Shown: positions 1 to 5,308, counted from the stretch's first letter. The stretch is 5,308 nucleotides of DNA from Bifidobacteriaceae bacterium (GCA_031272565.1 JAISTN010000254.1:1-5308), one strand, 5' to 3'. The notes: a model not told the origin generated them from the sequence alone. Program-made: numbers and translations.

Positions 1-19
1 CTTGCTGAGCCTTTCCCAC
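1..19 (-). CDS. 5' end of an unidentified gene leaving the window at its left edge
   Basis: Only the first codons are present. On the minus strand a GTG at 19-17 is preceded, seven bases upstream, by a near-perfect Shine-Dalgarno sequence AAGGAG (32-27). The readable start is V/M-G-K-A-Q-Q. A TTG directly upstream (22-20) is in the same frame and could also serve, but it sits closer to the ribosome site than usual. Another in-frame GTG at 43-41 lacks a ribosome site. The gene lies downstream of the ABC ATPase on the same strand and appears to have its own promoter in the 128-bp spacer. Six residues are too few to name a family. The call rests on the ribosome site, the orientation and the promoter-like spacer, not on protein similarity. 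Confidence 0.45.
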
Positions 20-26
20 CAATGCT

Positions 27-32
27 CTCCTT
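27..32 (-). promoter_or_regulatory. Shine-Dalgarno sequence for the left-edge gene
   Basis: AAGGAG on the minus strand, seven bases before GTG 19-17. It is the strongest ribosome binding site seen in the window, since the glg genes lack a clear one. It is the main reason for calling a gene start at the left edge. Confidence 0.55.
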
Positions 33-35
33 CGG

Positions 36-56
36 TTACGCACACACCACTGCCAT
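36..56 (-). other. six-codon upstream open frame in the leader (speculative)
   Basis: On the minus strand an ATG at 56-54 opens a frame reading M-A-V-V-C-A followed by TAA (38-36). The stop falls four bases before the AAGGAG of the left-edge gene. The frame runs through the 3' arm of the leader hairpin (50-44), so ribosomes here would disrupt that stem. There is no recognisable Shine-Dalgarno sequence before this ATG, and such a short frame can easily occur by chance. It is listed because of its placement inside a putative 5' leader, not because translation is established. Confidence 0.2.
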
Positions 57-77
57 ACTGGAGCTGGGTGGTGGTGT
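44..77 (-). repeat. inverted repeat / possible hairpin in the 5' leader
   Basis: On the minus strand ACACCAC (77-71) is perfectly complementary to GTGGTGT (50-44), giving a 7-bp stem around a 20-base loop. It lies between the candidate promoter and the ribosome site of the left-edge gene, so it would be in that gene's leader RNA. No U-run follows, so it does not look like an intrinsic terminator. The loop contains CTCC (63-60), which could pair with GGAG of the ribosome site, but only over four bases. Confidence 0.35.
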
Positions 78-91
78 CTTGACGCGCACGG

Positions 92-103
92 ATTCCACGG
101 AAT
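92..103. repeat. short dyad ATTCC-N2-GGAAT at the predicted transcription start
   Basis: A 12-bp interrupted palindrome, ATTCC AC GGAAT on the plus strand, overlaps the downstream end of the TATAAT box and the expected start point of the left-edge gene. The position would suit an operator. Its half-site GGAAT repeats the -35-like pentamer found further upstream, so the similarity may simply come from that motif. No known regulator site was recognised. Confidence 0.3.
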
Positions 104-132
104 TATAACCGTCCTGACCTAGCGCGTATTCC
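102..132 (-). promoter_or_regulatory. candidate promoter of the left-edge gene, SigR/SigH-like with an overlapping TATAAT
   Basis: On the minus strand GGAAT (132-128) is followed after exactly 18 bases by GTT (109-107). This matches the GGAAT-N18-GTT form described for thiol-oxidative-stress sigma factors of the SigR/SigH group in Actinomycetota. The GTT runs into a perfect housekeeping -10 hexamer TATAAT (107-102), but no good TTGACA-like -35 lies at 16-19 bases (AATACG at 17). Either sigma class could be used. A start near 95-100 would give a leader of about 75-80 bases before GTG 19. The promoter sits just after the stop of the ABC gene. Confidence 0.4.
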
Positions 133-147
133 ACCCGGCTGGGCGCG

Positions 148-957
148 TCACGCCGTCTGACCACCCGTGGCCACCCACCGCTCCCCCAGCTTGGTGACCA
201 CCAAGTCCAGCCCAAAGGCCTGGCTCAGCCCCGCGGCGGTCAGGACCGAGCCGGCCGGCCCCGCCCCCGTCACCTGGCCGTCCCGCATCAAGGCGGCGTG
301 CGTGAAACCCGGCGGGATGTCCTCCAAATGGTGCGTCACCAGCACCATGACGGGCGCCGCCCGGCCGCCCGCCAGCTCGGCCAAGGCGGCCACCAACTCC
401 TCCCGCCCGCCCAGGTCCAGCCCGGCGGACGGCTCATCGAGCAGCAACAACTCAGGGTCCGACATCAAGGCCCGCGCAATCTGGACCCGTTTGCGTTCCC
501 CTTCCGACAGGGTGCCAAAAGCCCGGCCGGCCAGGCCGGCCACGCCAAAGGCCGCCAGCAGCGCCCCGGCCCGGTCGGCATCGGCCGCCGCATAGCGCTC
601 CCGCCAGCGACCGGTCTGGCCATAGGCGCCCGTCAGCACCACGTCCCGCACCAACTCCGCCCCCGGAATGCGCCCGGCCAGGGCGGCACTGGCAAAGCCA
701 ATCCGCGGCCGCAACTGGAAGACATCGACCCGGCCCAGCTTCTCCCCCAGCACCCAGGCCTCCCCGCTGGTGGGATGCAGGCGGGCGGCGGCGATCTGCA
801 ACAGGGTTGTCTTGCCGGCCCCGTTGGGCCCCAGGATGACCCAATGCTGGCCCTCCGCCACCGCCAGGTTGACCCCGCGCAGGATCTGGTTGGGACCGCG
901 CCGCAACCAGACATCCGCCAGGCGCAACACCTCCTGCGCGGTCTTTGGGTCAGCCAC
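148..957 (-). CDS. ABC transporter ATP-binding protein, soluble ATPase without a visible permease
   Basis: The sequence shows one complete ABC nucleotide-binding domain, about 269 residues from GTG 957. Visible motifs are Walker A GPNGAGKTT (about 43-51), signature LSEGE in LSEGERKRVQIARAL (about 150-154), Walker B LLLLDEP (about 170-176), a D-loop AGLDL and the H-loop histidine in VTHH (about 208-210). The usual Q-loop glutamine is not apparent: the segment reads RPRIGFASAAL. There are no membrane segments or signal peptide, so it is cytosolic. GTG 957 overlaps the glgA stop by eight bases and gives a short N-terminus before the first strand (VLRLADVWLRRG). A TTG at 981 would add eight residues and overlap glgA by 32 bases. 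From memory, the protein resembles an actinobacterial family that includes mycobacterial Rv3041c, encoded beside serB2. Its substrate is unknown and no permease gene is in the window. Close linkage suggests co-transcription with glgA. ATPase identity is certain; a transport role is not. Confidence 0.9.
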   Translation of the reverse strand: MADPKTAQEVLRLADVWLRRGPNQILRGVNLAVAEGQHWVILGPNGAGKTTLLQIAAARLHPTSGEAWVLGEKLGRVDVFQLRPRIGFASAALAGRIPGAELVRDVVLTGAYGQTGRWRERYAAADADRAGALLAAFGVAGLAGRAFGTLSEGERKRVQIARALMSDPELLLLDEPSAGLDLGGREELVAALAELAGGRAAPVMVLVTHHLEDIPPGFTHAALMRDGQVTGAGPAGSVLTAAGLSQAFGLDLVVTKLGERWVATGGQTA

Positions 958-2176
958 CCAGCACCCGCCGGTAGACGTCAACCGTCTTCAGCCCAATCGC
1001 GTCCCATGAAAAGTTCGTCACGGCCCGCTCCCGGGCCGCCGCCCCAAACCGGGTCAGCCGCGCCGGGTCGCTCAAGGCCTGGTTGAAGGCCGCCGCCAAG
1101 TCGCCCACAAACTTGTCCGCGTCCAACGGCGTACCGGAGCCGTCCTGGACCTGTTCGATCGGCACCAGCCAACCGGTCACGCCATCGTCCACCACCTCCG
1201 GGATGCCGCCCGTGGCCGTCGCCACCACCGGGATGCCGGCCGCCATCGCCTCCAGGTTGACAATCCCCAGCGGTTCATAAATCGACGGACAGGCAAAGAC
1301 GGAGGCGCTGGACAAGATGGCGTTCAACTGCGGTTGCGGCAGCATCTCTTCGATCCAGGTGACGCCGCCCCGGCTGCGTTGCAGCTCAGCCACCAGGCCG
1401 CGCACCTCGGCCGCGATCTCCGGCGTGTCCGGGGCACCGGCGCACAACACCACCTGCGCCGCCGGGTCAACTTGGCGCAGGGCCCGCAGGAAGTACGGCA
1501 GGCCCTTTTGCCGCGTGATCCGCCCCACAAACACAATCGTGGGCTGGTCCGGGTCAATGCCGTAGCCGCGGGCGACATCGGCCGCCGCCTGGCCCCGGAT
1601 GGGCCGCCACTTGTCCAAGTCGATACCGTTGTGCACCACGTGGACCTTGGCCGGATCCACCGCCGGGTAAGCCCGCAAAATGTCCTGGCGCATGCCGGCC
1701 GAAACCGCAATGATGCCGGCCGCCGCCTCATAGGCCGTCTTCTCCGCCCAACTGGACAACTGGTAGCCGCCCCCAAGCTGTTCGGCCTTCCAGGGCCGCA
1801 GCGGTTCCAGCGAATGAGCGGACAGCACGTGCGGCACGCCGTGCAGCAGCGAGGCCAGGTGGCCGCCCAGATTGGCGTACCAGGTGTGGGAGTGGACCAA
1901 GTCGGTGCCGGCCGTGCCGGCCGCCATCCGCAGGTCGACATCGAACGTCACCAGGGCCGGGTTGCCAAACTCTGCCACCGGAGGCGAGGTGTAGCCCACC
2001 ACGCCCGGTTCGGTGCGCGGCCCATCAAAACAGTGCACCCGCACATCGAGGTGCTGGCGCAACACCTTCGACAGTTCCTCGACATGGACGCCGGCCCCGC
2101 CATAGATGTGGGGCGGGTATTCGCGGGTCAGCAGATCGACACGGAAAGAACCTGGGGCAAGTTGCTCAGCAGCCAT
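950..2176 (-). CDS. glgA: GT4 glycogen synthase of the actinobacterial type (GlgA), possibly maltose-1-phosphate synthase (GlgM)
   Basis: The 408-residue protein is a GT-B fold, GT4-family glycosyltransferase using ADP-glucose. The N-terminal donor/acceptor loop is YGGAGVH (25-31). SHTWYANLGG (96-105) and SAHSLEPLRPWKAEQLGGGY (119-138) are hallmarks of the Corynebacterium-type glycogen synthase family. The C-terminal Rossmann domain has HNGID (182-186), VGRITRQKG (217-225) and the E-X7-E nucleotide-sugar motif in YEPLGIVNLEA (300-310). The length fits this group and is well below classical GT5 GlgA (about 480). ATG 2176 lacks a clear Shine-Dalgarno sequence but lies six bases after a TANNNT box, suggesting a leaderless mRNA. 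The gene diverges from glgC, the layout of M. tuberculosis Rv1212c/Rv1213, where the Rv1212c enzyme was reassigned as GlgM, which makes alpha-maltose-1-phosphate from ADP-glucose and glucose-1-phosphate. Sequence alone does not separate chain extension from M1P synthesis. Family membership is very secure; the exact product is not. Confidence 0.95.
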   Translation of the reverse strand: MAAEQLAPGSFRVDLLTREYPPHIYGGAGVHVEELSKVLRQHLDVRVHCFDGPRTEPGVVGYTSPPVAEFGNPALVTFDVDLRMAAGTAGTDLVHSHTWYANLGGHLASLLHGVPHVLSAHSLEPLRPWKAEQLGGGYQLSSWAEKTAYEAAAGIIAVSAGMRQDILRAYPAVDPAKVHVVHNGIDLDKWRPIRGQAAADVARGYGIDPDQPTIVFVGRITRQKGLPYFLRALRQVDPAAQVVLCAGAPDTPEIAAEVRGLVAELQRSRGGVTWIEEMLPQPQLNAILSSASVFACPSIYEPLGIVNLEAMAAGIPVVATATGGIPEVVDDGVTGWLVPIEQVQDGSGTPLDADKFVGDLAAAFNQALSDPARLTRFGAAARERAVTNFSWDAIGLKTVDVYRRVLGG

Positions 2177-2182
2177 GGTGCC

Positions 2183-2188
2183 AGCCTA
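2183..2188 (-). promoter_or_regulatory. -10 box of a probable leaderless glgA promoter
   Basis: TAGGCT on the minus strand (2188-2183) fits the actinobacterial TANNNT -10 consensus and ends exactly six bases before ATG 2176. Transcription would therefore start at or next to the start codon. There is no convincing -35: the hexamer at 17 bases reads CCACGG. No Shine-Dalgarno sequence lies closer to the ATG, which favours a leaderless transcript. Confidence 0.45.
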
Positions 2189-2295
2189 GTCGCGCCCGGC
2201 CACCCCCGTGGGCGGCGCCGGCGGGCCGCGCCAACGCACACCCGCCAGTCCCCAGCCTGGGCACTCTGGCCCTACCGGCTTTGGTCTGGTCTTGG

Positions 2296-2301
2296 TAAAG
2301 T
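2296..2301 (+). promoter_or_regulatory. -10 box of a probable leaderless glgC operon promoter
   Basis: TAAAGT matches TANNNT and ends exactly six bases before ATG 2308, the same spacing as at glgA on the other strand. No Shine-Dalgarno sequence lies between it and the start codon. The -35 region is weak (TACCGG at 17 bases), as is common for actinobacterial promoters. The expected transcript starts at the A of the ATG and would carry glgC, the DUF1015 gene and ppgK. Confidence 0.5.
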
Positions 2302-2307
2302 CCGGAT

Positions 2308-3549
2308 ATGGCCGCACCCAAAGTACTATCGATCGTTCTGGCTGGTGGCGAGGGCAAACGCCTGATGCCCCTGACCCGTGACCGGGCCAAGCCCGCCGTG
2401 CCCTTTGGCGGCATCTACCGGCTGATCGACTTCCCCCTGTCCAACCTGGTGAACTCGGGCTACCGGCAAATCGTCGTCTTGACCCAATACAAGTCCCACT
2501 CCCTGGACCGCCACATCGCCGCCACCTGGCGGCTGTCGCCCATGCTGCACCACTATGTCGCCCCCGTGCCGGCCCAGCAGCGCAAAGGCAAGAACTGGTT
2601 TCTCGGTTCGGCTGACGCCATCTACCAGTCCCTCAACCTGCTCGATGACGACCGGCCAGACATCGTGGTGGTGGTCGGTGCCGACCACGTCTACCGCATG
2701 GACTTCAGCCAGATGGTCAACCAGCACCTCAAGACGGGCGCTGCCATCACCGTAGCCGGCATCCGCCAGCCGTTGGCCCTGGCGGACCAATTCGGCATCA
2801 TCGAAGCGGACCCGGACAAGCCCGGCCTGATCAAGGCCTTCCGCGAAAAGCCCAAGGACGCCACCGGCCTGGCCGATGACCCTTCCGCCGTGCTGGCCTC
2901 GATGGGCAACTATGTCTTCACCGCCAGCGCCCTGATCGACGCCGTCCAAAAGGACGCCGAAAGGGTCACCAGCCGCCACGACATGGGCGGCGATATAGTG
3001 CCCTACTTTGTTGGCCGGGGCGAGGCCGGCTTCTATGACTTCCGGGACAACGAAGTGCCCGGCGCCACCGACCGCGACCGGGCCTACTGGCGCGATGTCG
3101 GCACCCTGGATGTTTACTTCGACGCCCACATGGACCTGATTTCGACCGTGCCGGTGTTCAACTTGTACAACCGGGCCTGGCAGCTCTACGGGGGCCCTTC
3201 CGGCCTGCCCCCGGCCAAGTTCACACACGCCGAACCGGGCCGCTTGGGCCACGCCTCGCGTTCGCTGGTGTCACCCGGCGTGATCTGCTCCGGCGCCACC
3301 ATCTACAGTTCCATCATCTCACCTGACGTGCACCTGCATTCCTGGGCCCAGGTCAGCGAATCGGTGGTGCTGGACAGTTGCGACATCGGCCGCCACACCG
3401 AAATCCACAAGGCGATCTTGGACAAGAACGTGGTCGTGAAAGAACACGCCACCGTTGGCGTCAACCATGACCTGGACCGCCAGCGCGGTTTCGAAGTCAC
3501 GGCCGGCGGCGTCACCGTGGTACCCAAGGGATCGGTTGTCGAAGCGTGA
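2308..3549 (+). CDS. glgC: glucose-1-phosphate adenylyltransferase (ADP-glucose pyrophosphorylase)
   Basis: The cytosolic enzyme makes ADP-glucose and pyrophosphate from ATP and glucose-1-phosphate, the committed step of bacterial glycogen synthesis. The 413 residues match family length. Visible landmarks are the nucleotidyltransferase loop [13 protein letters not shown] (11-23), KPAVPFGG (28-35), [10 protein letters not shown] (37-46), GSADAIYQ (100-107), GADHVYRMD with the likely catalytic Asp126 (124-132), the sugar-phosphate lysine in FREKP (178-182, Lys181), and [17 protein letters not shown] (261-277). From about 305 the sequence becomes a left-handed beta-helix domain with hexapeptide-like repeats, used for oligomerisation and allostery. 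All expected active-site motifs look intact. ATG 2308 is supported by the standard start spacing to the GGEG loop and the leaderless promoter just upstream. The stop overlaps the next gene by four bases. ADP-glucose made here would feed the divergent GT4 synthase. Confidence 0.97.
   Translation: MAAPKVLSIVLAGGEGKRLMPLTRDRAKPAVPFGGIYRLIDFPLSNLVNSGYRQIVVLTQYKSHSLDRHIAATWRLSPMLHHYVAPVPAQQRKGKNWFLGSADAIYQSLNLLDDDRPDIVVVVGADHVYRMDFSQMVNQHLKTGAAITVAGIRQPLALADQFGIIEADPDKPGLIKAFREKPKDATGLADDPSAVLASMGNYVFTASALIDAVQKDAERVTSRHDMGGDIVPYFVGRGEAGFYDFRDNEVPGATDRDRAYWRDVGTLDVYFDAHMDLISTVPVFNLYNRAWQLYGGPSGLPPAKFTHAEPGRLGHASRSLVSPGVICSGATIYSSIISPDVHLHSWAQVSESVVLDSCDIGRHTEIHKAILDKNVVVKEHATVGVNHDLDRQRGFEVTAGGVTVVPKGSVVEA
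3546..3549 (+). promoter_or_regulatory. GTGA stop/start overlap coupling glgC to the DUF1015 gene
   Basis: The GTG start (3546-3548) and the glgC TGA stop (3547-3549) share bases, the standard four-base overlap for termination-reinitiation. It decides the start of the DUF1015 gene: the frame gives the family-typical FRPFRAIRP sequence immediately after the GTG. Confidence 0.75.
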
Positions 3550-4808
3550 GGTTCCGCCCCTTCCGGGCCATCCGGCCCCGCGATTCCGAGGTGGCAGCCC
3601 GCGTGGCGGCGCTGCCGTATGACGTCATGACCACGGCGGAGGCCCGCCAGATGGTGGTGGGCAACCCCGATTCGTTCCTGCACGTCGACAAGGCAGAGAT
3701 TGACCTGGACCCGGCCATCAATCCGTACGATGACGCCGTCTACGCCCAGGCCAGGGCCAACCTGGCCGGGCTGATCGACCGCGGCCTGCTGGTGCACGAC
3801 CCAGACCGCTGCTATTTCCTTTACCGCCTAACCGCGGACGGCCACAGCCAAACCGGCGTGGTCGGTTGCGCCGGGGTGGACGATTACTTGGACGGCGCCA
3901 TCAAGAAGCACGAATTGACCCGGGCCGACAAGGAAGAAGACCGGGTGCGCCACGTCGACACGCTGGATGCCAACACTGGGCCGATCTTCCTGGCGATGAA
4001 GCCGCTGGCGGCGTTGGACCGCCTGGTGGCGGACTGGTCTGCCTTGCACCCGCCACTGTTCGATTTCGAGGCCGCCGGCGGGGTGCGGCACACCGTCTAC
4101 CGGGTCCATGACCCGGCCGCAGTGGACCAGATCGAGGCCCTGTTTGGCTCCCTGGACGCCCTCTACATTGCCGACGGCCACCACCGCTGCGCCTCCGCCG
4201 TCCGGGTGGCCAAGGCCCGCCGCGAGGCCCAACCCGACTTTGACCCAGAGGCCGAGTTCAACTTCTTCCTGGCCGTGGTCTTCCCGGCCGACCAGTTGCG
4301 GATCATGGATTACAACCGGGTGGTGGCGGACCTGAATGGCCTGACGCCCCACCACCTGCTGCGCGACGCGGCCGAGCGGTTCGCCATCGAGCCGGCCCCG
4401 CACAGCCCCTACCGGCCCAGCCGCAAACACGACTTTGGCTGCTACCTGGACGGAACCTGGTACGTGTTGCGGGCCCGCCCAGAGTTTGTTGACGATGACG
4501 ACCCGGTCGATTCGCTCGACGCGGTGGTGTTGCAGGACAACCTGCTGAGCTACCTGTTGGGCATCGACGACCCAAGAACCGATCACCGGATCGACTTTGT
4601 GGGCGGCATCCGCGGCCCTGGCGAACTAGCCCGCCGGGTTGACGCGGCCGGCCAGGGCGCCGCCTTCACGCTCTACCCGGTGTCGATGGCGGACCTGCTG
4701 GCGGTGGCGGACGCGGGCGAGATCATGCCGCCCAAGTCGACCTGGTTTGAACCCAAGCTGCTGAGCGGGCTGTTCGTCCACGAACTGCGCCCCGGGCCTA
4801 TGGCATGA
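3546..4808 (+). CDS. DUF1015 family protein of unknown function, translationally coupled to glgC
   Basis: The 420-residue protein shows the conserved blocks of the DUF1015 family along its length: an FRPFRAIRP start, ALPYDV (22-27), SFLHV (43-47), the charged [16 protein letters not shown] (121-136), IADGHHR (208-214), DYNRVVADL (255-263) and the C-terminal [18 protein letters not shown] (393-410). No signal peptide or membrane helix is visible, so it is probably cytosolic. The GTG start at 3546 overlaps the glgC stop as GTGA, implying translational coupling. An AAGGGA 14 bases upstream is too far to be a good ribosome site. The family has no firmly assigned activity that I can state. The DGHHR block resembles motifs I recall in ParB/Srx-fold proteins such as archaeal free-serine kinase SerK, so a small-molecule kinase role is an inference only. 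Its place between glgC and ppgK suggests a link to sugar-phosphate or reserve metabolism. The protein is full length and looks undamaged. Confidence 0.92.
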   Translation: MRFRPFRAIRPRDSEVAARVAALPYDVMTTAEARQMVVGNPDSFLHVDKAEIDLDPAINPYDDAVYAQARANLAGLIDRGLLVHDPDRCYFLYRLTADGHSQTGVVGCAGVDDYLDGAIKKHELTRADKEEDRVRHVDTLDANTGPIFLAMKPLAALDRLVADWSALHPPLFDFEAAGGVRHTVYRVHDPAAVDQIEALFGSLDALYIADGHHRCASAVRVAKARREAQPDFDPEAEFNFFLAVVFPADQLRIMDYNRVVADLNGLTPHHLLRDAAERFAIEPAPHSPYRPSRKHDFGCYLDGTWYVLRARPEFVDDDDPVDSLDAVVLQDNLLSYLLGIDDPRTDHRIDFVGGIRGPGELARRVDAAGQGAAFTLYPVSMADLLAVADAGEIMPPKSTWFEPKLLSGLFVHELRPGPMA

Positions 4809-4815
4809 TCGAAGC

Positions 4816-5308
4816 ATGAAAATCGCCTTCGGTGTCGACATCGGCGGTTCGGGCATTAAGGGTGCCCCCGTCAAGTTGAAGACCGGCGAACTGGCCGGCG
4901 AACGCTTCAAGATTTTGACCCCCCAACCCTCCACGCCACAGGCCGTGGTGGGGGTGATCGGCGAACTGTTGGCGCACTTTGGCCTGGCCCCGGATGTCCC
5001 GGTGGGGGTGGCCTTCCCGGCGCCCATCCGCGATGGTGTGATCCCCTGGATTGCCAACCTGGACAAGTCTTGGGAGGGCGCCAACCTGGGCGAGTTGGTG
5101 CAGGCCGGCACCGGCCGCCGGTGCACGGTGGTGAACGACGCCGATGCCGCCGGCTACGCGGAAGTCATGTACGGCGCTGCCAAGGGCCACACCGGCACGG
5201 TGGGCGTGTTCACGCTGGGCACGGGCATCGGCTCGGCCTTGATCACGGGCGGCAAGCTGTGGCCCAACAGCGAGTTTGGCCACATCCAGCTTGGCCGCCA
5301 TGAGGACG
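4816..5308 (+). CDS. ppgK: polyphosphate glucokinase (ROK family), 3' end cut by the window
   Basis: The enzyme phosphorylates glucose to glucose-6-phosphate with inorganic polyphosphate, usually also with ATP. The 164 visible residues carry the ROK phosphate loop DIGGSGIKG (8-16), the polyphosphate-glucokinase-typical ILTPQPSTPQAV (33-44), the NLDKSWEGANL glucose-site region (81-91), VVNDADAAG with probable catalytic Asp108 (105-113), TLGTGIGSAL (133-142) and the sugar-binding EFGHIQLG (153-160). Family members are about 250-270 residues, so roughly the last third is outside the window. ATG 4816 is seven bases after the DUF1015 stop. No good Shine-Dalgarno sequence precedes it, so reinitiation after the upstream gene is likely. 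An ATG at 4805 is in another frame and stops at once. With phosphoglucomutase, its product would supply glucose-1-phosphate to GlgC. ATP-only ROK glucokinase is the alternative, but the LTPQPSTP and DKSW segments favour the polyphosphate type. Confidence 0.93.
   Translation, partial: MKIAFGVDIGGSGIKGAPVKLKTGELAGERFKILTPQPSTPQAVVGVIGELLAHFGLAPDVPVGVAFPAPIRDGVIPWIANLDKSWEGANLGELVQAGTGRRCTVVNDADAAGYAEVMYGAAKGHTGTVGVFTLGTGIGSALITGGKLWPNSEFGHIQLGRHED

Larger units (their letters stand above)
2177..2307. promoter_or_regulatory. divergent glgA/glgC intergenic regulatory region
   Basis: This 131-bp gap between two start codons holds both promoters. Repeated elements are visible: CCAGCCTAG (2181-2189), which overlaps the glgA -10 box, and CCAGCCTGG (2252-2260), which match at 8 of 9 bases. 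The second lies inside an 11-bp dyad CCCAG-C-CTGGG (2251-2261). An 8-bp palindrome CGGCGCCG is at 2213-2220 within a very GC-rich stretch. The paired elements could be sites for a shared regulator of both genes, but no known operator is recognised, and short GC-rich dyads are common in such genomes. No terminator or small gene is visible. Confidence 0.45.

Noticed and set aside
79..109. Plus-strand promoter-like pair TTGACG (79-84) and TATAAC (104-109)
   Set aside because: Spacing is 19 bases, the -10 is imperfect, and it would drive transcription antisense into the ABC gene with no plus-strand gene to serve. The minus-strand reading of the same AT-rich patch has a perfect TATAAT and a suitable gene start.
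121..148. GC-rich stretch after the ABC stop as an intrinsic terminator
   Set aside because: Only 3-4 bp stems (CCA/TGG, CGCG/CGCG) can be formed and no U-run follows on the minus strand, so termination here cannot be supported.
958..981. TTG at 981 as the ABC gene start
   Set aside because: It would overlap glgA by 32 bases and add eight residues with no family character (TSTGGCW). GTG 957 gives a more typical N-terminus and a short 8-base overlap. TTG 981 cannot be fully excluded.
298..1086. Plus-strand open frame (262 codons) opposite the ABC ATPase and the end of glgA
   Set aside because: It spans the junction of two well-supported minus-strand genes and has a low-complexity Pro/Gln/Arg/Gly composition.
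2210..2232. GC-rich inverted repeats between glgA and glgC as a bidirectional terminator
   Set aside because: The region lies between two start codons rather than two stops and has no T-run on either strand. The palindromes are better read as incidental or regulatory.
1334..2365. Long plus-strand open frame (343 codons) opposite glgA
   Set aside because: It is antisense to a gene with full family motifs, its translation is rich in Arg, Gln, His and Pro with no recognisable domain, and long shadow frames are routine in GC-rich coding DNA.
2326..3252. Minus-strand open frame (308 codons) opposite glgC
   Set aside because: It mirrors the GC3 pattern of glgC, has low-complexity Val/Gly/Gln composition and no ribosome site or domain, and glgC itself is unambiguous.
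3828..4586. Minus-strand open frame (252 codons) opposite the DUF1015 gene
   Set aside because: It is a shadow of a conserved gene, with repetitive Val/Gly/Gln-rich translation and no motifs.

Overview
The window is GC-rich, with a strong G/C bias at third codon positions and frequent GTG/TTG starts. It carries an actinobacterial gene set: a short GT4-type glycogen synthase (GlgA/GlgM), an ADP-glucose pyrophosphorylase divergent from it, and the start of a polyphosphate glucokinase. Together these point to a member of Actinomycetota. Pairing a glycogen pathway with polyphosphate use would fit, but does not prove, a polyphosphate/glycogen-cycling lineage (Propionibacteriaceae or Micrococcales-like). 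No mobile elements, tRNA, rRNA or CRISPR are visible.

Layout. On the minus strand, reading right to left, are glgA/glgM (2176-950), a soluble ABC ATPase that overlaps its 3' end (957-148), and a 128-bp spacer (20-147). The spacer holds a candidate promoter, a short leader with a hairpin and a six-codon open frame, and a strong Shine-Dalgarno sequence. This leads to a GTG codon at 19-17 that probably begins another gene running off the left edge. On the plus strand are glgC (2308-3549), a DUF1015 protein (3546-4808) joined to it by a GTGA overlap, and a 3'-truncated ppgK (4816 to the window end) seven bases later.

The 131-bp region between glgA and glgC is a divergent promoter region. Both genes have a TANNNT box exactly six bases before their ATG and no clear Shine-Dalgarno sequence, the arrangement expected of actinobacterial leaderless transcripts.

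Functional reading. PpgK would phosphorylate glucose with polyphosphate (or ATP). Phosphoglucomutase, not in the window, would give glucose-1-phosphate. GlgC would activate it to ADP-glucose, and the GT4 enzyme would use that either to extend glycogen or, as GlgM, to make maltose-1-phosphate for the GlgE route. The DUF1015 protein is the unexplained member, embedded between glgC and ppgK with translational coupling. It is the best candidate for unrecognised biology here, followed by the candidate SigR-like promoter and leader at the left edge.
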